This document shows positions 8,429-17,475 of a stretch of 62,851 nt of DNA, piece by piece (position 1 is the first letter of the stretch; every line of letters starts with the position of its first letter). The translations under genes were made by a program, and so were the position numbers. The notes below the pieces were generated by a model that was not told the DNA's origin, did no database searches, and worked only from the letters and a program-made list of their open reading frames with translations. This stretch comes from Minisyncoccota bacterium (GTDB lineage Bacteria > Patescibacteriota > Minisyncoccia > UBA6257 > 2-01-FULL-56-20), in NCBI GenBank assembly GCA_031291905.1, contig JARLIC010000029.1:1-62851 (forward strand), written 5' to 3'.

Positions 8429-9592
8429 ATGATCCACCGGGGAATCGCATCGTTCGGGCTCGATTACGGGCAATGTCCGCCCTGGCTTTTTGAGCGCATG
8501 GTGAAGCTCGGCCGCGAGATGGTCTATGTGCTCATCGCCGAGTACGGCCCGGACGAGTTCATCAAGCGCATCGCGGACCCGGCGTGGTTCCAGTCGCTCG
8601 GCACCGTGCTTGCGTTCGATTGGAACGCCTCCGGCCTCACCACCATCCTTACCGCGGCCCTGAAGGAGGCCATCCGCGGACACGAGCGCGAATACGGCAT
8701 CGCGATCTGCGGCGGCAAAGGGAAGACCTCGCGCAAGACACCCGACGAGATCCTGTCGTGGGGCGACCGCATGATGATCTCGGCGCCTTTGGCGAACAAT
8801 CTTGTCTACAATTCGAAGATGAGCGCGAAGGTGGACAGCGCACTCGTGCAGGACGGGTTCGACCTCTATCACCACGCATTCTTCTTCTCGCGCAACGGCG
8901 CGTGGGCGGTCGTCCAGCAGGGGATGAACAAGGAAAAGCGGTCCGCGCGGCGCTATCATTGGTATTCAAAGAACATCAACGACCTTGTTGCCGAACCGCA
9001 CTCGGGCATCTCGTCGCCCGTCATGATAAATCGCGTGCTCGATCTCACTGCGGCAAAGAGCGACAAGACACGCGAGATCTCGACCGAGCTCGTGCAGAAC
9101 GGCTACGCACCGCTCATGAAGGACATCACTTTGTTGCGTAAATATTCCTCGCGGCTTTCCCAAATGGCAAAGATCCGGATCGGCAGCGACGGCAGGACGA
9201 GCCAACAGCTCACCCTGCTCAATCTCGAGTCGCGCGAGTTCAAATACCATCCCGTCCTCCATGAGGATTTTTCGAAGAGCAAATATCTCGAGAAGATACT
9301 CGCAAAAGTCGCCGACCGCAAACCCGGCAGTTACGAGTCGCTCGTATCCATCGAGGGCGTCGGCGCAAAGACCATGCGTGCGCTCGCGCTTGTGGGCGAG
9401 GTGATCTACGGTGCGGCGCCGTCCTACGAGGACCCGGCGCGCTACAGCTTCGCCCACGGCGGCAAGGATGCCACGCCGTACCCCGTCGATCGCAAGACCT
9501 ACGACGAGACGATCGTGATGCTCGCGAACGCGGTGCGGAAGACACACCTGCCGGCCGTGGACAAGCAGAAAGCGATCGCGCGGCTCGGGTAG
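8429..9592 (+). CDS. DUF763 family protein with helix-hairpin-helix-like segment
   Basis: The N-terminus MIHRGIASFGLDYGQCPPWL and the following LFERMVKLGREMVYVLIAEY are typical of DUF763, a family of unknown function found in archaea and some bacteria. The 387-residue protein contains GGKGKTSRKTPDEILSWGDR, LVYNSKMSAKVDSALVQDGF, a histidine/aromatic stretch (LYHHAFFFSRNGAWAVVQQG), and near the C-terminus YESLVSIEGVGAKTMRALAL, which resembles a DNA-binding helix-hairpin-helix. The frame is open further upstream within rseP, but the -10 at 8417 fixes the start. A role in nucleic-acid handling is a guess from the HhH-like part. Confidence 0.8.
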   Translation: MIHRGIASFGLDYGQCPPWLFERMVKLGREMVYVLIAEYGPDEFIKRIADPAWFQSLGTVLAFDWNASGLTTILTAALKEAIRGHEREYGIAICGGKGKTSRKTPDEILSWGDRMMISAPLANNLVYNSKMSAKVDSALVQDGFDLYHHAFFFSRNGAWAVVQQGMNKEKRSARRYHWYSKNINDLVAEPHSGISSPVMINRVLDLTAAKSDKTREISTELVQNGYAPLMKDITLLRKYSSRLSQMAKIRIGSDGRTSQQLTLLNLESREFKYHPVLHEDFSKSKYLEKILAKVADRKPGSYESLVSIEGVGAKTMRALALVGEVIYGAAPSYEDPARYSFAHGGKDATPYPVDRKTYDETIVMLANAVRKTHLPAVDKQKAIARLG

Positions 9593-9597
9593 TATGA

Positions 9598-9603
9598 TAT
9601 ACT
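9598..9603 (+). promoter_or_regulatory. Extended -10 before the 97-residue protein gene
   Basis: TGATATACT (9595-9603) is an extended -10 placed 7 nt before the ATG at 9611, again predicting a leaderless message. It lies only 2 nt beyond the stop of the DUF763 gene. Confidence 0.6.
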
Positions 9604-9610
9604 TATAGCA

Positions 9611-9904
9611 ATGGATACTTTGATACACGCGGACATCTTCTTTTTTGTGACGACGGTGGTCGTGGTGGTGGTCGGGATCGCGTTCACGGTAGTGCTCATC
9701 TATCTGGCAAAGGTGCTGAGCGACATAAAGACGGTGACCCAGCAGGTGAAGGAGGAGACGATATTGTTCCGCGAGGATATAAAGGAACTGCGGAGCGACG
9801 TCAAAAAGGAGGGATTCCGGGCGGAACGCATTTTCATGTTCGTCAGGAATATGTTCAAACGAACGGGCACAAGGTCGAAGAAAAAGGATGCTTCAAACAA
9901 ATAA
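9611..9904 (+). CDS. Small membrane-anchored coiled-coil protein
   Basis: 97 residues. One N-terminal membrane helix (FFFVTTVVVVVVGIAFTVVL and on to about residue 33) is followed by a charged amphipathic segment (DIKTVTQQVKEETILFRE) and a basic tail. This layout resembles DUF948-type proteins, but the match is not strong enough to assign. It precedes the Lys-rich protein at 9929 by 24 nt, and the two are probably co-transcribed. Confidence 0.65.
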   Translation: MDTLIHADIFFFVTTVVVVVVGIAFTVVLIYLAKVLSDIKTVTQQVKEETILFREDIKELRSDVKKEGFRAERIFMFVRNMFKRTGTRSKKKDASNK

Positions 9905-9928
9905 AAACTTAATTTCAATATCACTATC

Positions 9929-10345
9929 ATGGCGACAAAAAAGAAAATGGGTAACAATGCAAAGGCGTGGGGCATTGGCGGCGCGGTGACCGCGGCGGCT
10001 ATCGCGGCAGCGGCGGGAGCGTATCTGATGTCGGACAAAAAGACGAAGGCAAAGGCAAAGAAGTGGGTCGTCGCGGCGCGCAAGGAGGTTGCAAAGAACG
10101 CGAAGATCGCAACGAAGCTCGGCGAGAAGGAGTACGGCCGCATCGTTGAGCAGGCGGTCAAGCACTACGGCTCAATGGAGAAGCTTACGGCCGCGGACAT
10201 CCTCGCCGCGGGAAAGGAACTGAAGGGCGAGTGGAGGAAGATCCAGGCCGAAGCGAAGAAGATAGCCAAGAAGGTCCCGATGAAGAAGGTTGCGGTAAAG
10301 AAGAAGCCCGTAATGAAAAAGAAGGCGGTAAAGGCAAGGAAATAG
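9929..10345 (+). CDS. YtxH-like protein with histone H1-like lysine tail
   Basis: 138 residues. A glycine/alanine-rich hydrophobic segment (GIGGAVTAAAIAAAAGAYLM, residues 15-34) followed by SDKKTKAKAKKWV is the layout of YtxH-like proteins. The last 30 residues are almost all Lys, Val, Pro and Met in a repeating pattern (KKVPMKKVAVKKKPVMKKK), like the C-terminal tail of histone H1 or bacterial HU-tail proteins, which suggests binding to nucleic acid or another polyanion. The stop codon is 1 nt before element B. Function unknown. Confidence 0.65.
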   Translation: MATKKKMGNNAKAWGIGGAVTAAAIAAAAGAYLMSDKKTKAKAKKWVVAARKEVAKNAKIATKLGEKEYGRIVEQAVKHYGSMEKLTAADILAAGKELKGEWRKIQAEAKKIAKKVPMKKVAVKKKPVMKKKAVKARK

Positions 10346-10346
10346 T

Positions 10347-10475
10347 TTGAATACAACAAAAAGGCATCTTCCTTGAGGGGTATCACGGAGCCGCGAAGGC
10401 GGCGAGTGCTAAGGCGCGAAACCAGCAGGTTTCGACGCCGTCCCCGAAAGGATGGTGCCTTTTTGTTGTATTCAA
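10347..10475 (+). repeat. Palindromic three-way-junction element, copy B
   Basis: Lies exactly between two convergent stop codons (10343-10345 on +, 10476-10478 on -). Outer arms 10347-10366 and 10456-10475 are 20 bp perfect. Core on +: P1 TCCTT-GA-GGGG / CCCC-GA-AAGGA with tandem G-A pairs, J12 TAT, P2 CAC-GGA-GCCGC(GAAG)GCGGC-GA-GTG, J23 CTAA, P3 GGCG-CGAAACC(AGCA)GGTTTCG-A-CGCC, J31 GT. It would act as a bidirectional terminator whatever else it does. Confidence 0.85.
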
Positions 10476-11723
10476 TTATTCGTATCGCAACGCTTCTATC
10501 GGACTCTTCCGTGCCGCCTGTTGTGCCGGATAGATGCCGAACGCGATGCCGGTGATGCTCGAAACGGCGACGGCGAGCAGGATCGCCGACATGGGAAACT
10601 CGAACGTCCATACCACCGCAAATACTTTGGTGATAACAAGCCATGCCGCGCCCACCACGAGTCCGCCGACGAGAATGCCGATCACGCCCCCGATGACCGT
10701 AAGCATCACGGATTCCACCAGGAATTGCTGGAGGATGTCGTTATTGGTGGCGCCCACGGATTTGCGAAGCCCGATCTCCTTGGTGCGCTCGATCACCGAC
10801 ACCAGCATGATGTTCATGATGCCGATGCCGCCGACAATGAGCGAGATTGAGGCGATCGCGGCAAGGAAGAGCGTCAGGATGTTCGTGATGTTGCCAAGGA
10901 GCGAAAGCACGTCCTGCTGGGTCTCGATGGTGAAATCGTCCTTGTTGGAATCGGTGATGCTATGGTCCTGTTCAAGGATCGTCTGCACGCGCGCCTTGGC
11001 AAAATCGATGGTGTAAGTATCGTTCGCCTGCACCATGACGTCGGTGAAATAATCGGTGCCCAACATCTGCTTCTGTCCGACGGTGATCGGCACGAGCACG
11101 ATATTATCCTGGTCGATGCCGAACGCGCCGGTGCCTTTCGACTCGAGCACGCCCACCACGCGGAAATGGACGTTCTTCACCTGGATATACTGTCCGACCG
11201 GATCGGAGCCGGCACCAAAGAGCGTGTCGGCGAGCGAGGAGCCGATGACCGCCACATGATTGTACGACTGCACATCGGCGTCGCTGAAGGGATAGCCTTT
11301 CGCCACCACGAAGTTGCGCACCGTGAAGAAGTTGGCCGGCACGCCGTCGAAGGTGATCGTCTCGCTGTTGTCGCCGAAGGACGCCGCGCCCTGTCCGCGC
11401 GATTCCTCGGTGACCGCCGCGACCGAGGGATCGCGGCCCAGCGCGTCCACGTCGCGCTGCTTCAGGCTTGTGATGATGATGCCCTGCGCCGCGGCGGGGG
11501 ATGAGAACTTCCCGTTGTTCGAGCCGCCCGGGATCACGATGATCAGGTTCGAGCCGAGCCCCTGTACCTGGCCCAGGATGTAGTCCTGCGCCGAGGCGCC
11601 GATGGACATGAGGATGATGACCGACGAAATGCCGATCACGATGCCGAGCATCGTCAGAAGCGAGCGCATTTTGCCGTGCTTGAGCGTCGCCCGGGATGAT
11701 TTTACGAGATCGTTGACGCGCAT
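10476..11723 (-). CDS. macB: MacB/LolC-type ABC transporter permease
   Basis: Mechanotransmission-type ABC permease, 415 residues, with a first membrane helix (SLLTMLGIVIGISSVIILMS), a large extracytoplasmic MacB periplasmic-core domain (about residues 40-280), and three C-terminal helices (FLAAIASISLIVGGIGIMNI, VMLTVIGGVIGILVGGLVVG, and ILLAVAVSSITGIAFGIYPA). The signature ERTKEIGLRKSVGATN is present. It forms a unit with the ATPase upstream (gap 4 nt) and the membrane fusion protein before that, as in macAB-type export of peptides, lipids or drugs. With no outer-membrane partner seen, a single-membrane export role is inferred. Confidence 0.9.
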   Translation of the reverse strand: MRVNDLVKSSRATLKHGKMRSLLTMLGIVIGISSVIILMSIGASAQDYILGQVQGLGSNLIIVIPGGSNNGKFSSPAAAQGIIITSLKQRDVDALGRDPSVAAVTEESRGQGAASFGDNSETITFDGVPANFFTVRNFVVAKGYPFSDADVQSYNHVAVIGSSLADTLFGAGSDPVGQYIQVKNVHFRVVGVLESKGTGAFGIDQDNIVLVPITVGQKQMLGTDYFTDVMVQANDTYTIDFAKARVQTILEQDHSITDSNKDDFTIETQQDVLSLLGNITNILTLFLAAIASISLIVGGIGIMNIMLVSVIERTKEIGLRKSVGATNNDILQQFLVESVMLTVIGGVIGILVGGLVVGAAWLVITKVFAVVWTFEFPMSAILLAVAVSSITGIAFGIYPAQQAARKSPIEALRYE

Positions 11724-11727
11724 TTTA

Positions 11728-12434
<707 letters not shown>

Positions 12435-12438
<4 letters not shown>

Positions 12439-13997
12439 TGCGTTTTCAGTCCGACGTTGATGACCTGCTCGCCTTCGGTCACGCCGTTCGCGATCTCCAC
12501 GTTGCCGTCCTGGTCACGAATGCCGAGCGTCACGGGGATCTGCGTTTCGGCGCCGTTCTGCAATACGTCGACATAGGTACCGCTCGCGTTCTGTACGATG
12601 GCGAACTGGGGGAGTATGAGCGCATTCGCATCGGTCTGCGTCTTGATATCGAGGTTCGCGGTAAGGCCACTCTTGATGCGCGAATCCGGCTTTACGAACG
12701 ATATTTTCACCAGATAATCCACGACGCCGCTCTGGATCGTCGCCGCAGGATCGATATAGAAGACCTTACCAGGGAACGTCTCGCCCTGGAAGGCGTCGAA
12801 GGTCATATCGACCGCGTTCCCGATGGCGATCTTTCCGATGTCCGTCTCAGGGACATAGGTGTCGACCTCGAAATTGTCCGCCGTGATGATCGACGTGACG
12901 GTCTGTCCCGCCACCGCCACCTGCCCGACCTTCGCGTTCTGCACGGTGACCACGCCGTTGATGGGGGACGCGAGCGTCGCGTTCGCAATGTTCACCCGGA
13001 TGCTTTGTGCGTTCGCCTGCATCTGTTCCACCTGCGCCTGCTGCGCCGCGATGGCCTCGGCGGTCGATCCCGCAAGCGTCACGTTGAGCTGCGCCTGCGC
13101 CTGCGCGACCGCGGCGTTCTCGGATGCGATGCTCTGCTCGATGGAGGTGATTGCGCTCGTTACCCCGTTTATCTCCGTGATCGCGTTCGTGATATCGGTC
13201 TTGTACGCGGTCAGCGCAACCGTGGAAAGGTTGCTCGTGCTTACAATCGCGTTCGCATCGGTGTTGAGCATGGCGCCGATGACCGAGATGTGGGCGGATG
13301 CCTTTTGTAGGGCACCATAGAGCGTAGAGGTGGAAAGCGACGGGGAAAGCGCGGCGATCTCCGATTGCCATGCGCCGAGTTCGACACCCACCTTGACGCG
13401 TTCGGCGTTCGCGTCGTTGACGAGCTGGGAATTGTTCACCTGGAAGGCGAGCGTGGGATTGTTCGTATCGGGATTGTTATAAACCGTGCCGATCTGATTG
13501 CGAACCGCATCGGTCGCCTTGGCATACGCGTCGGTCACGGCGTTCGGAATGCCCGTGTAGCTGTTGGCGAGCGTCTGGTTCGCCGTCGCAAGTGCGGCCT
13601 GCGATACCTGGATATTCTGAGGCGTCGGACCCGCCTGGAGATTTTGGAGTGTTGCCTGGGCGGCATCGACCGCCGCCTGTGCCTGCGCGAGCTGGGCCTG
13701 CAGGCTCCGGGTGTCGAGCTGTACGAGAGTGCCGCCCGCGTTCACGGAATCCCCGGCCTCTTTGTAGACCGCCGCGATGGTCCCTCCGGCCTGGAAGGAA
13801 AGGTCGAGGCTCTTGATCGGAGTGGTGTTGCCCGTCACGCTCACCACTTCGGTGATCGTACCGCGCGTCACGGAAACGAACTGGTATTTGCTTCCGCCCC
13901 GATGGCCGAGATAATAAAAAACGCCGACGAGGGCGATGACGATCGCCACGGTCCAGATGATCTTCTTTCTGCTCCACGCGGTGAGTATTTTTTTCAT
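12435..13997 (-). CDS. MacA/HlyD-type membrane fusion protein
   Basis: 520-residue adaptor with an N-terminal membrane helix (IIWTVAIVIALVGVFYYLG), an N-terminal half lipoyl/barrel strand (GTITEVVSVTGNTTPIKSLD), long Ala/Gln-rich coiled coils (LQAQLAQAQAAVDAAQATLQ; AVAQAQAQLNV), the second lipoyl half (NATLASPINGVVTVQNAKVG) and the C-terminal barrel. The ATG at 13997 (MKKILTAW) is preferred because the frame before it runs through a -10 (TATAAT, 14014-14019) and a terminator. The coiled-coil hairpin is unusually long for MacA. It heads the three-gene transporter operon. Confidence 0.88.
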
Positions 13998-14035
13998 AGG
14001 TTTGATCCACTGTATTATACCATGCCCCTTGGTGA

Positions 14036-14064
14036 TATATAAAAGCTCCCCGCGGTCGGGGAGC
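14036..14064 (-). terminator. Intrinsic terminator after the small membrane protein
   Basis: GCTCCCCG (14057-14064 on the - strand) pairs with CGGGGAGC (14045-14052), followed on the - strand by TTTTATATA. It separates the gene at 14086-14457 from the promoter of the fusion-protein operon. Confidence 0.8.
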
Positions 14065-14085
14065 ATGTGCGATTCGGTACGCGTT

Positions 14086-14457
14086 TCAGTTTACGAGCAT
14101 CAGTCCGAGGACGATTGCGGTTCCCCAGCAGATGAGACATTTCCGGCCGTGCCGGTTATGGAACGGCGACCGGTAAGGATTCCATTTGACCGCGCGGACG
14201 CCGAACCACATGGCACCGCAAAGGCAAAGGTAGTGGAGGAAGAGAAGTACGGTGAAGTGCCGTCCGATGAGCGGCACCAGCCCGAATTCCACGGCAAGAA
14301 GGGTCACGATTGTGAGCGCGAGCGCCGAGCCATGGCTCGCAATGTGGGTTTTGCTCATTTTCATCCTCCCGAAAAGCCACGAGAGGAACAGATTGGCCAA
14401 CAGCATGGCCGACAGTATGTTGACGACGAGCCGCACCTGATCAACGTCCATTTTCAT
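14086..14457 (-). CDS. Four-helix membrane protein of unknown function
   Basis: 123 residues with about four hydrophobic segments (VVNILSAMLLANLFLSWLFG, ALTIVTLLAVEFGLVPLIG, VLLFLHYLCLCGAMWFGV, and CLICWGTAIVLGLMLV). The start is fixed by GAGGAGG, 5 nt upstream of the ATG at 14457. It has its own promoter (on the - strand TTGAAT, 17 nt, TATCAT) and its own terminator, so it is a standalone unit. Not recognised; a cysteine/tryptophan-rich C-terminus is the only distinctive feature. Confidence 0.65.
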   Translation of the reverse strand: MKMDVDQVRLVVNILSAMLLANLFLSWLFGRMKMSKTHIASHGSALALTIVTLLAVEFGLVPLIGRHFTVLLFLHYLCLCGAMWFGVRAVKWNPYRSPFHNRHGRKCLICWGTAIVLGLMLVN

Positions 14458-14525
14458 GAAAACCTCCTCAAAACTCAAACAACTGCCCCAATGATACGCT
14501 ATGGTATCGGATAATTCAATAAAGG

Positions 14526-14531
14526 TATAAT
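14526..14531 (+). promoter_or_regulatory. -10 element before the 236-residue anchored protein
   Basis: TATAAT at 14526-14531; the ATG of the next gene is at 14561, leaving a leader of about 23 nt without a Shine-Dalgarno. No convincing -35 is seen. Confidence 0.45.
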
Positions 14532-14560
14532 AATGGATAGACGCCCTTAAGACCATTCGA

Positions 14561-15271
14561 ATGCATCGCACCAACCAGATCATTCTTATAACAGTGCTTC
14601 TTCTCGTGATGGCGTTTGTCGTCACGCAGTTCTTTTCGTCGGGTTCTACCACGATAAGTCCGGTAGCGACATCGTCCGTGGTCGTTGTGAATGATGCATC
14701 CACAAGTCCCACGCTCAATCTTACCGGAGTAGCGGCGACGCAGGTCGTTCAATACGAACCCTCACAACCCGCAAGTTCGACACCGGCGGTGCAAGGCTCC
14801 TGCTGGACGAACTCGATCGCGGCGCCGTTCCGCGGCGACGCATGGCGCTGCACGGTAGGGAACAATATAGTGGACCCCTGCTTCCAGATCCCGGGAACAC
14901 AGACCCTTTTATGCGGCGCGAATCCGGCGAATTCCGCCGCAACCTCGACATTCGTGCTGCAGCTCACTCAGGATCTCCCGAAGTCGGCCCCTGTGCATGG
15001 GCTTCAGCCTGCCGATCAGGTGTGGCTCATCGAACTTCGGGGCGGTACGCTCTGTTCTCCGTTCACCGGCACCTTGCCGTTCACGGAAACGGGGGATGTG
15101 GCGAGCTTTGGTTGCGCTCCGGGTCCGCTCGGGAAGGATGTCGACGTCTTCAATATAAACAGCTCAGGCACCGTATGGATCGCGGATATCGGCACGCTGA
15201 CCTCTTCGACCTCAAGCTTGCCGACCATAACGGCATCTTCGTCGGTGCCGATAACGACGGTGTGGAGATAA
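14561..15271 (+). CDS. Membrane-anchored extracytoplasmic protein, unknown
   Basis: 236 residues: an N-terminal membrane helix (IILITVLLLVMAFVVTQFF), a Ser/Thr/Val-rich linker, and an extracytoplasmic domain with several Cys residues (GSCWTNSIA, WRCTVGNNIVDPCFQ, LLCGANP, TLCSPF, SFGCAPG) that could form disulphides, ending in a Ser/Thr-rich tail. No family is recognised. The stop lies 8 nt before the stop of the convergent nuclease gene. Confidence 0.65.
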   Translation: MHRTNQIILITVLLLVMAFVVTQFFSSGSTTISPVATSSVVVVNDASTSPTLNLTGVAATQVVQYEPSQPASSTPAVQGSCWTNSIAAPFRGDAWRCTVGNNIVDPCFQIPGTQTLLCGANPANSAATSTFVLQLTQDLPKSAPVHGLQPADQVWLIELRGGTLCSPFTGTLPFTETGDVASFGCAPGPLGKDVDVFNINSSGTVWIADIGTLTSSTSSLPTITASSSVPITTVWR

Positions 15272-15279
15272 AGGTTCTT

Positions 15280-16053
15280 TTATAAATATCCCACCTTCGT
15301 AAGCCAGGCCGCATTCTCCCATTCCCATAATCGCTTGGCGCCGAGAAATCCCTGAAAATCGTTCTGCCAATCGGGGAACTCCTTGAGTTCGATGTCGCCA
15401 AAAAGCTCGCCCCACTCGTGCGTGCAGGTGCGCATGGCGGCATTTTTCCAGTCGGTCTTTATCTTCTCGTTACCGCCTTTTATGCGCCGTGTCGCGCCGC
15501 AATTCACGCAGCGTTGGATCTGATCGATACGTAAGATCCACCGTGTTGAAAGTTCCGGAAATTCCTGCTTGAGCGCGTCCATATAGGCCGATGTCTGAAG
15601 GCTGTAATCGCGGTAGACCGCCGCCGACGTCTTGATGTCGAGCACGCCGAGCTTCCCGCCGATCCGCGCGATCGCGTCGATGGTGCCCGCATAGCGATGA
15701 TCGTAGTTCACGATGCGCCGCTCCACGAGCTCCGGCGAGGTCTCGATCCGGTTCGCCATCATGAATGCCGCGAACGACTTTACTGCGGGCGCGATCGCCG
15801 CCGGGACCTGGGGATGATTGTCGAGCAGAAGCCCTTCCACCGCCTCGTGGATCATTGTGCCCTCCTTGGCGGACCGCTCGGTGGCATCGTGCGCCGCGCG
15901 GTAGCTCTTCGCTTCGCCGTAATAATAATAGAGCGCCGGTTTTGCTTTGATCGAAACGATCTTCGTGACGCGCGGGTACCACACGTCGCCGATCACATAA
16001 CCCGACTGCTCCTTAAAATCGTCGACATTCTTATACTCGTCAAATAAGGACAT
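15280..16053 (-). CDS. PD-(D/E)XK nuclease, RecB/Cas4-like
   Basis: 257-residue protein with the order of motifs expected in RecB-family nucleases: a motif I His region (GTMIHEAVEGLLL), GTIDAIARIGGKLGVLDIKTS providing the Asp and D-x-K, and a motif QTSAYMDAL for QxxxY. A Cys pair (CVNCGA) is followed by a further Cys/His stretch (CTHEWGE), so a small zinc site is possible. No CRISPR array or cas gene is present, so a repair or processing role is more likely than adaptation. The start at 16053 is set by a TATTAT -10 (16061-16066) that predicts a leaderless message. Confidence 0.75.
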   Translation of the reverse strand: MSLFDEYKNVDDFKEQSGYVIGDVWYPRVTKIVSIKAKPALYYYYGEAKSYRAAHDATERSAKEGTMIHEAVEGLLLDNHPQVPAAIAPAVKSFAAFMMANRIETSPELVERRIVNYDHRYAGTIDAIARIGGKLGVLDIKTSAAVYRDYSLQTSAYMDALKQEFPELSTRWILRIDQIQRCVNCGATRRIKGGNEKIKTDWKNAAMRTCTHEWGELFGDIELKEFPDWQNDFQGFLGAKRLWEWENAAWLTKVGYL

Positions 16054-16086
16054 GGGTGCAATAATACCACACAAATGGGACCGGGT

Positions 16087-17472
16087 TCATTTTATGAGCG
16101 ATGCGGTTGCGTTCACCACGTCACCCGCGCCCATCATGACGATGACGGGGGAGCGGTCCTTCTTGGCGAAAGGCGACGAGAGGTAGAAATCTTTGACCGC
16201 TGCCGGGAGGTCCTTTGCGCGTTCCACGTAGACCACATATCGGTCCGGATCGCGCCGCCGGATGGCCTCGGTGAGACTCTCCGAACTTTGCGAACCCGCC
16301 TCGTCGCGTCCGCGGACCCTGTAGATCGGCAGAAGCATGGTGATGTCCGCGTCGTCGAACGCGCCGGTGAATTCCTTGAAGAGCAGTTCGAGTCGCTTGG
16401 TCTGATGCGGTTGGAACACGCAAATGAGAGGCTGCTTGGGGAATTGCTCCTTTATTGCGCGGAGGGTCGCTTTGATCTCGGTGGGATGATGCGCGTAATC
16501 GTCATAAACGGGCGCCTTGCCTCCGCCGAGCTTCATCGTGCCGCGATATTCCATCCTCCGCCATGCGCCGCGGTACGAACCGATCGCCGCCAGTGTATTC
16601 TTCTCGCCGAATCCGAGGAGCGTTCCAAGTTGATAGACCGACTCGGCGTTCGAGAGATTGTGCGTGCCGAATATTTTCATTACCTTTTCAATCTTCGCCG
16701 TAGAGGGGTCTTTGGCCGAGTACCATATGACACGAAGCTTCTTTCTTTTCGCGAGGGCCGCAATACGCGTCTTCAGTGATCGGAGATTTTTGTCGTCGCG
16801 GTTCAGGATGAGCGCGCCGCCCGCAACGGTGTTCGCGAGAAAATGCATGAACGCATTCTTCGCATCCGTGATGTTCTTATAGATGTCGAGATGTTCGCGG
16901 TCGATGTTCGTGACCATTGCGATGGAAGGGGAGTAGTGATAGAACGCACGACCGTACTCGTCGGCCTCGATCACGAGCCAGTCGCTTTTGCCGATGCGGA
17001 AATTCTGTCCGCCGAACTCTTTGAGGTTGTTGCCGATGACGACGGTCGGGTCGAGGCCGTTGCGGATCAGGAGGAGTGCCGCGAGCGCGGTCGTGGTGCT
17101 CTTGCCGTGCGAACCCGCAATGGCGATCGTCCGGTACTGCCGCGTGATCGAGCCGAGCGCCTCGGGGTAGCTGAGCACCTTGATGCCCCGGCGTGCCGCT
17201 TCCTTTATTTCGGGGTTATCGCCCGGAATCGCCTGGCTTTTGATGATAATAGAGGTATCCGGGGGTACATTGGCCCTTTTATGCCCAATTTTGACGTTTA
17301 TAGCGTCTTTTTTGAGCCCATCGGTAATTACATGTCTGGCGGCGTCCGAGCCCGAAACAGCCCAATTTTGGCTTAAAAAATAGCGCGCGAGGGCGCTTAC
17401 GCCGATGCCGCCAATACCGACAAAATGCACTATTTTCCGAGAAGCCTGCGCGGACGATTTTTTGGTGATCAT
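16087..17472 (-). CDS. murC: UDP-N-acetylmuramate--L-alanine ligase
   Basis: Adds L-Ala to UDP-MurNAc in cytoplasmic peptidoglycan precursor synthesis. The 461-residue protein has the N-terminal Rossmann motif HFVGIGGIGVSALAR, the ATP loop GSHGKSTTTA, NIDREHLDIY, and the C-terminal YDDYAHHPTEI typical of MurC. It is followed upstream by the M23 peptidase gene (gap 3 nt), in an envelope gene block with gltX, murG and ftsW. Confidence 0.95.
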   Translation of the reverse strand: MITKKSSAQASRKIVHFVGIGGIGVSALARYFLSQNWAVSGSDAARHVITDGLKKDAINVKIGHKRANVPPDTSIIIKSQAIPGDNPEIKEAARRGIKVLSYPEALGSITRQYRTIAIAGSHGKSTTTALAALLLIRNGLDPTVVIGNNLKEFGGQNFRIGKSDWLVIEADEYGRAFYHYSPSIAMVTNIDREHLDIYKNITDAKNAFMHFLANTVAGGALILNRDDKNLRSLKTRIAALAKRKKLRVIWYSAKDPSTAKIEKVMKIFGTHNLSNAESVYQLGTLLGFGEKNTLAAIGSYRGAWRRMEYRGTMKLGGGKAPVYDDYAHHPTEIKATLRAIKEQFPKQPLICVFQPHQTKRLELLFKEFTGAFDDADITMLLPIYRVRGRDEAGSQSSESLTEAIRRRDPDRYVVYVERAKDLPAAVKDFYLSSPFAKKDRSPVIVMMGAGDVVNATASLIK

Positions 17473-17475
17473 CCG

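Noticed and set aside
10347..10475. Plain rho-independent terminator as a full explanation of element B
   Set aside because: Terminators do not need a conserved three-way core with compensated changes in four places, though termination may be one function.
15280..16053. Cas4 assignment for the RecB-like nuclease
   Set aside because: No CRISPR context and only one clear Cys pair instead of the four-Cys iron-sulphur set.
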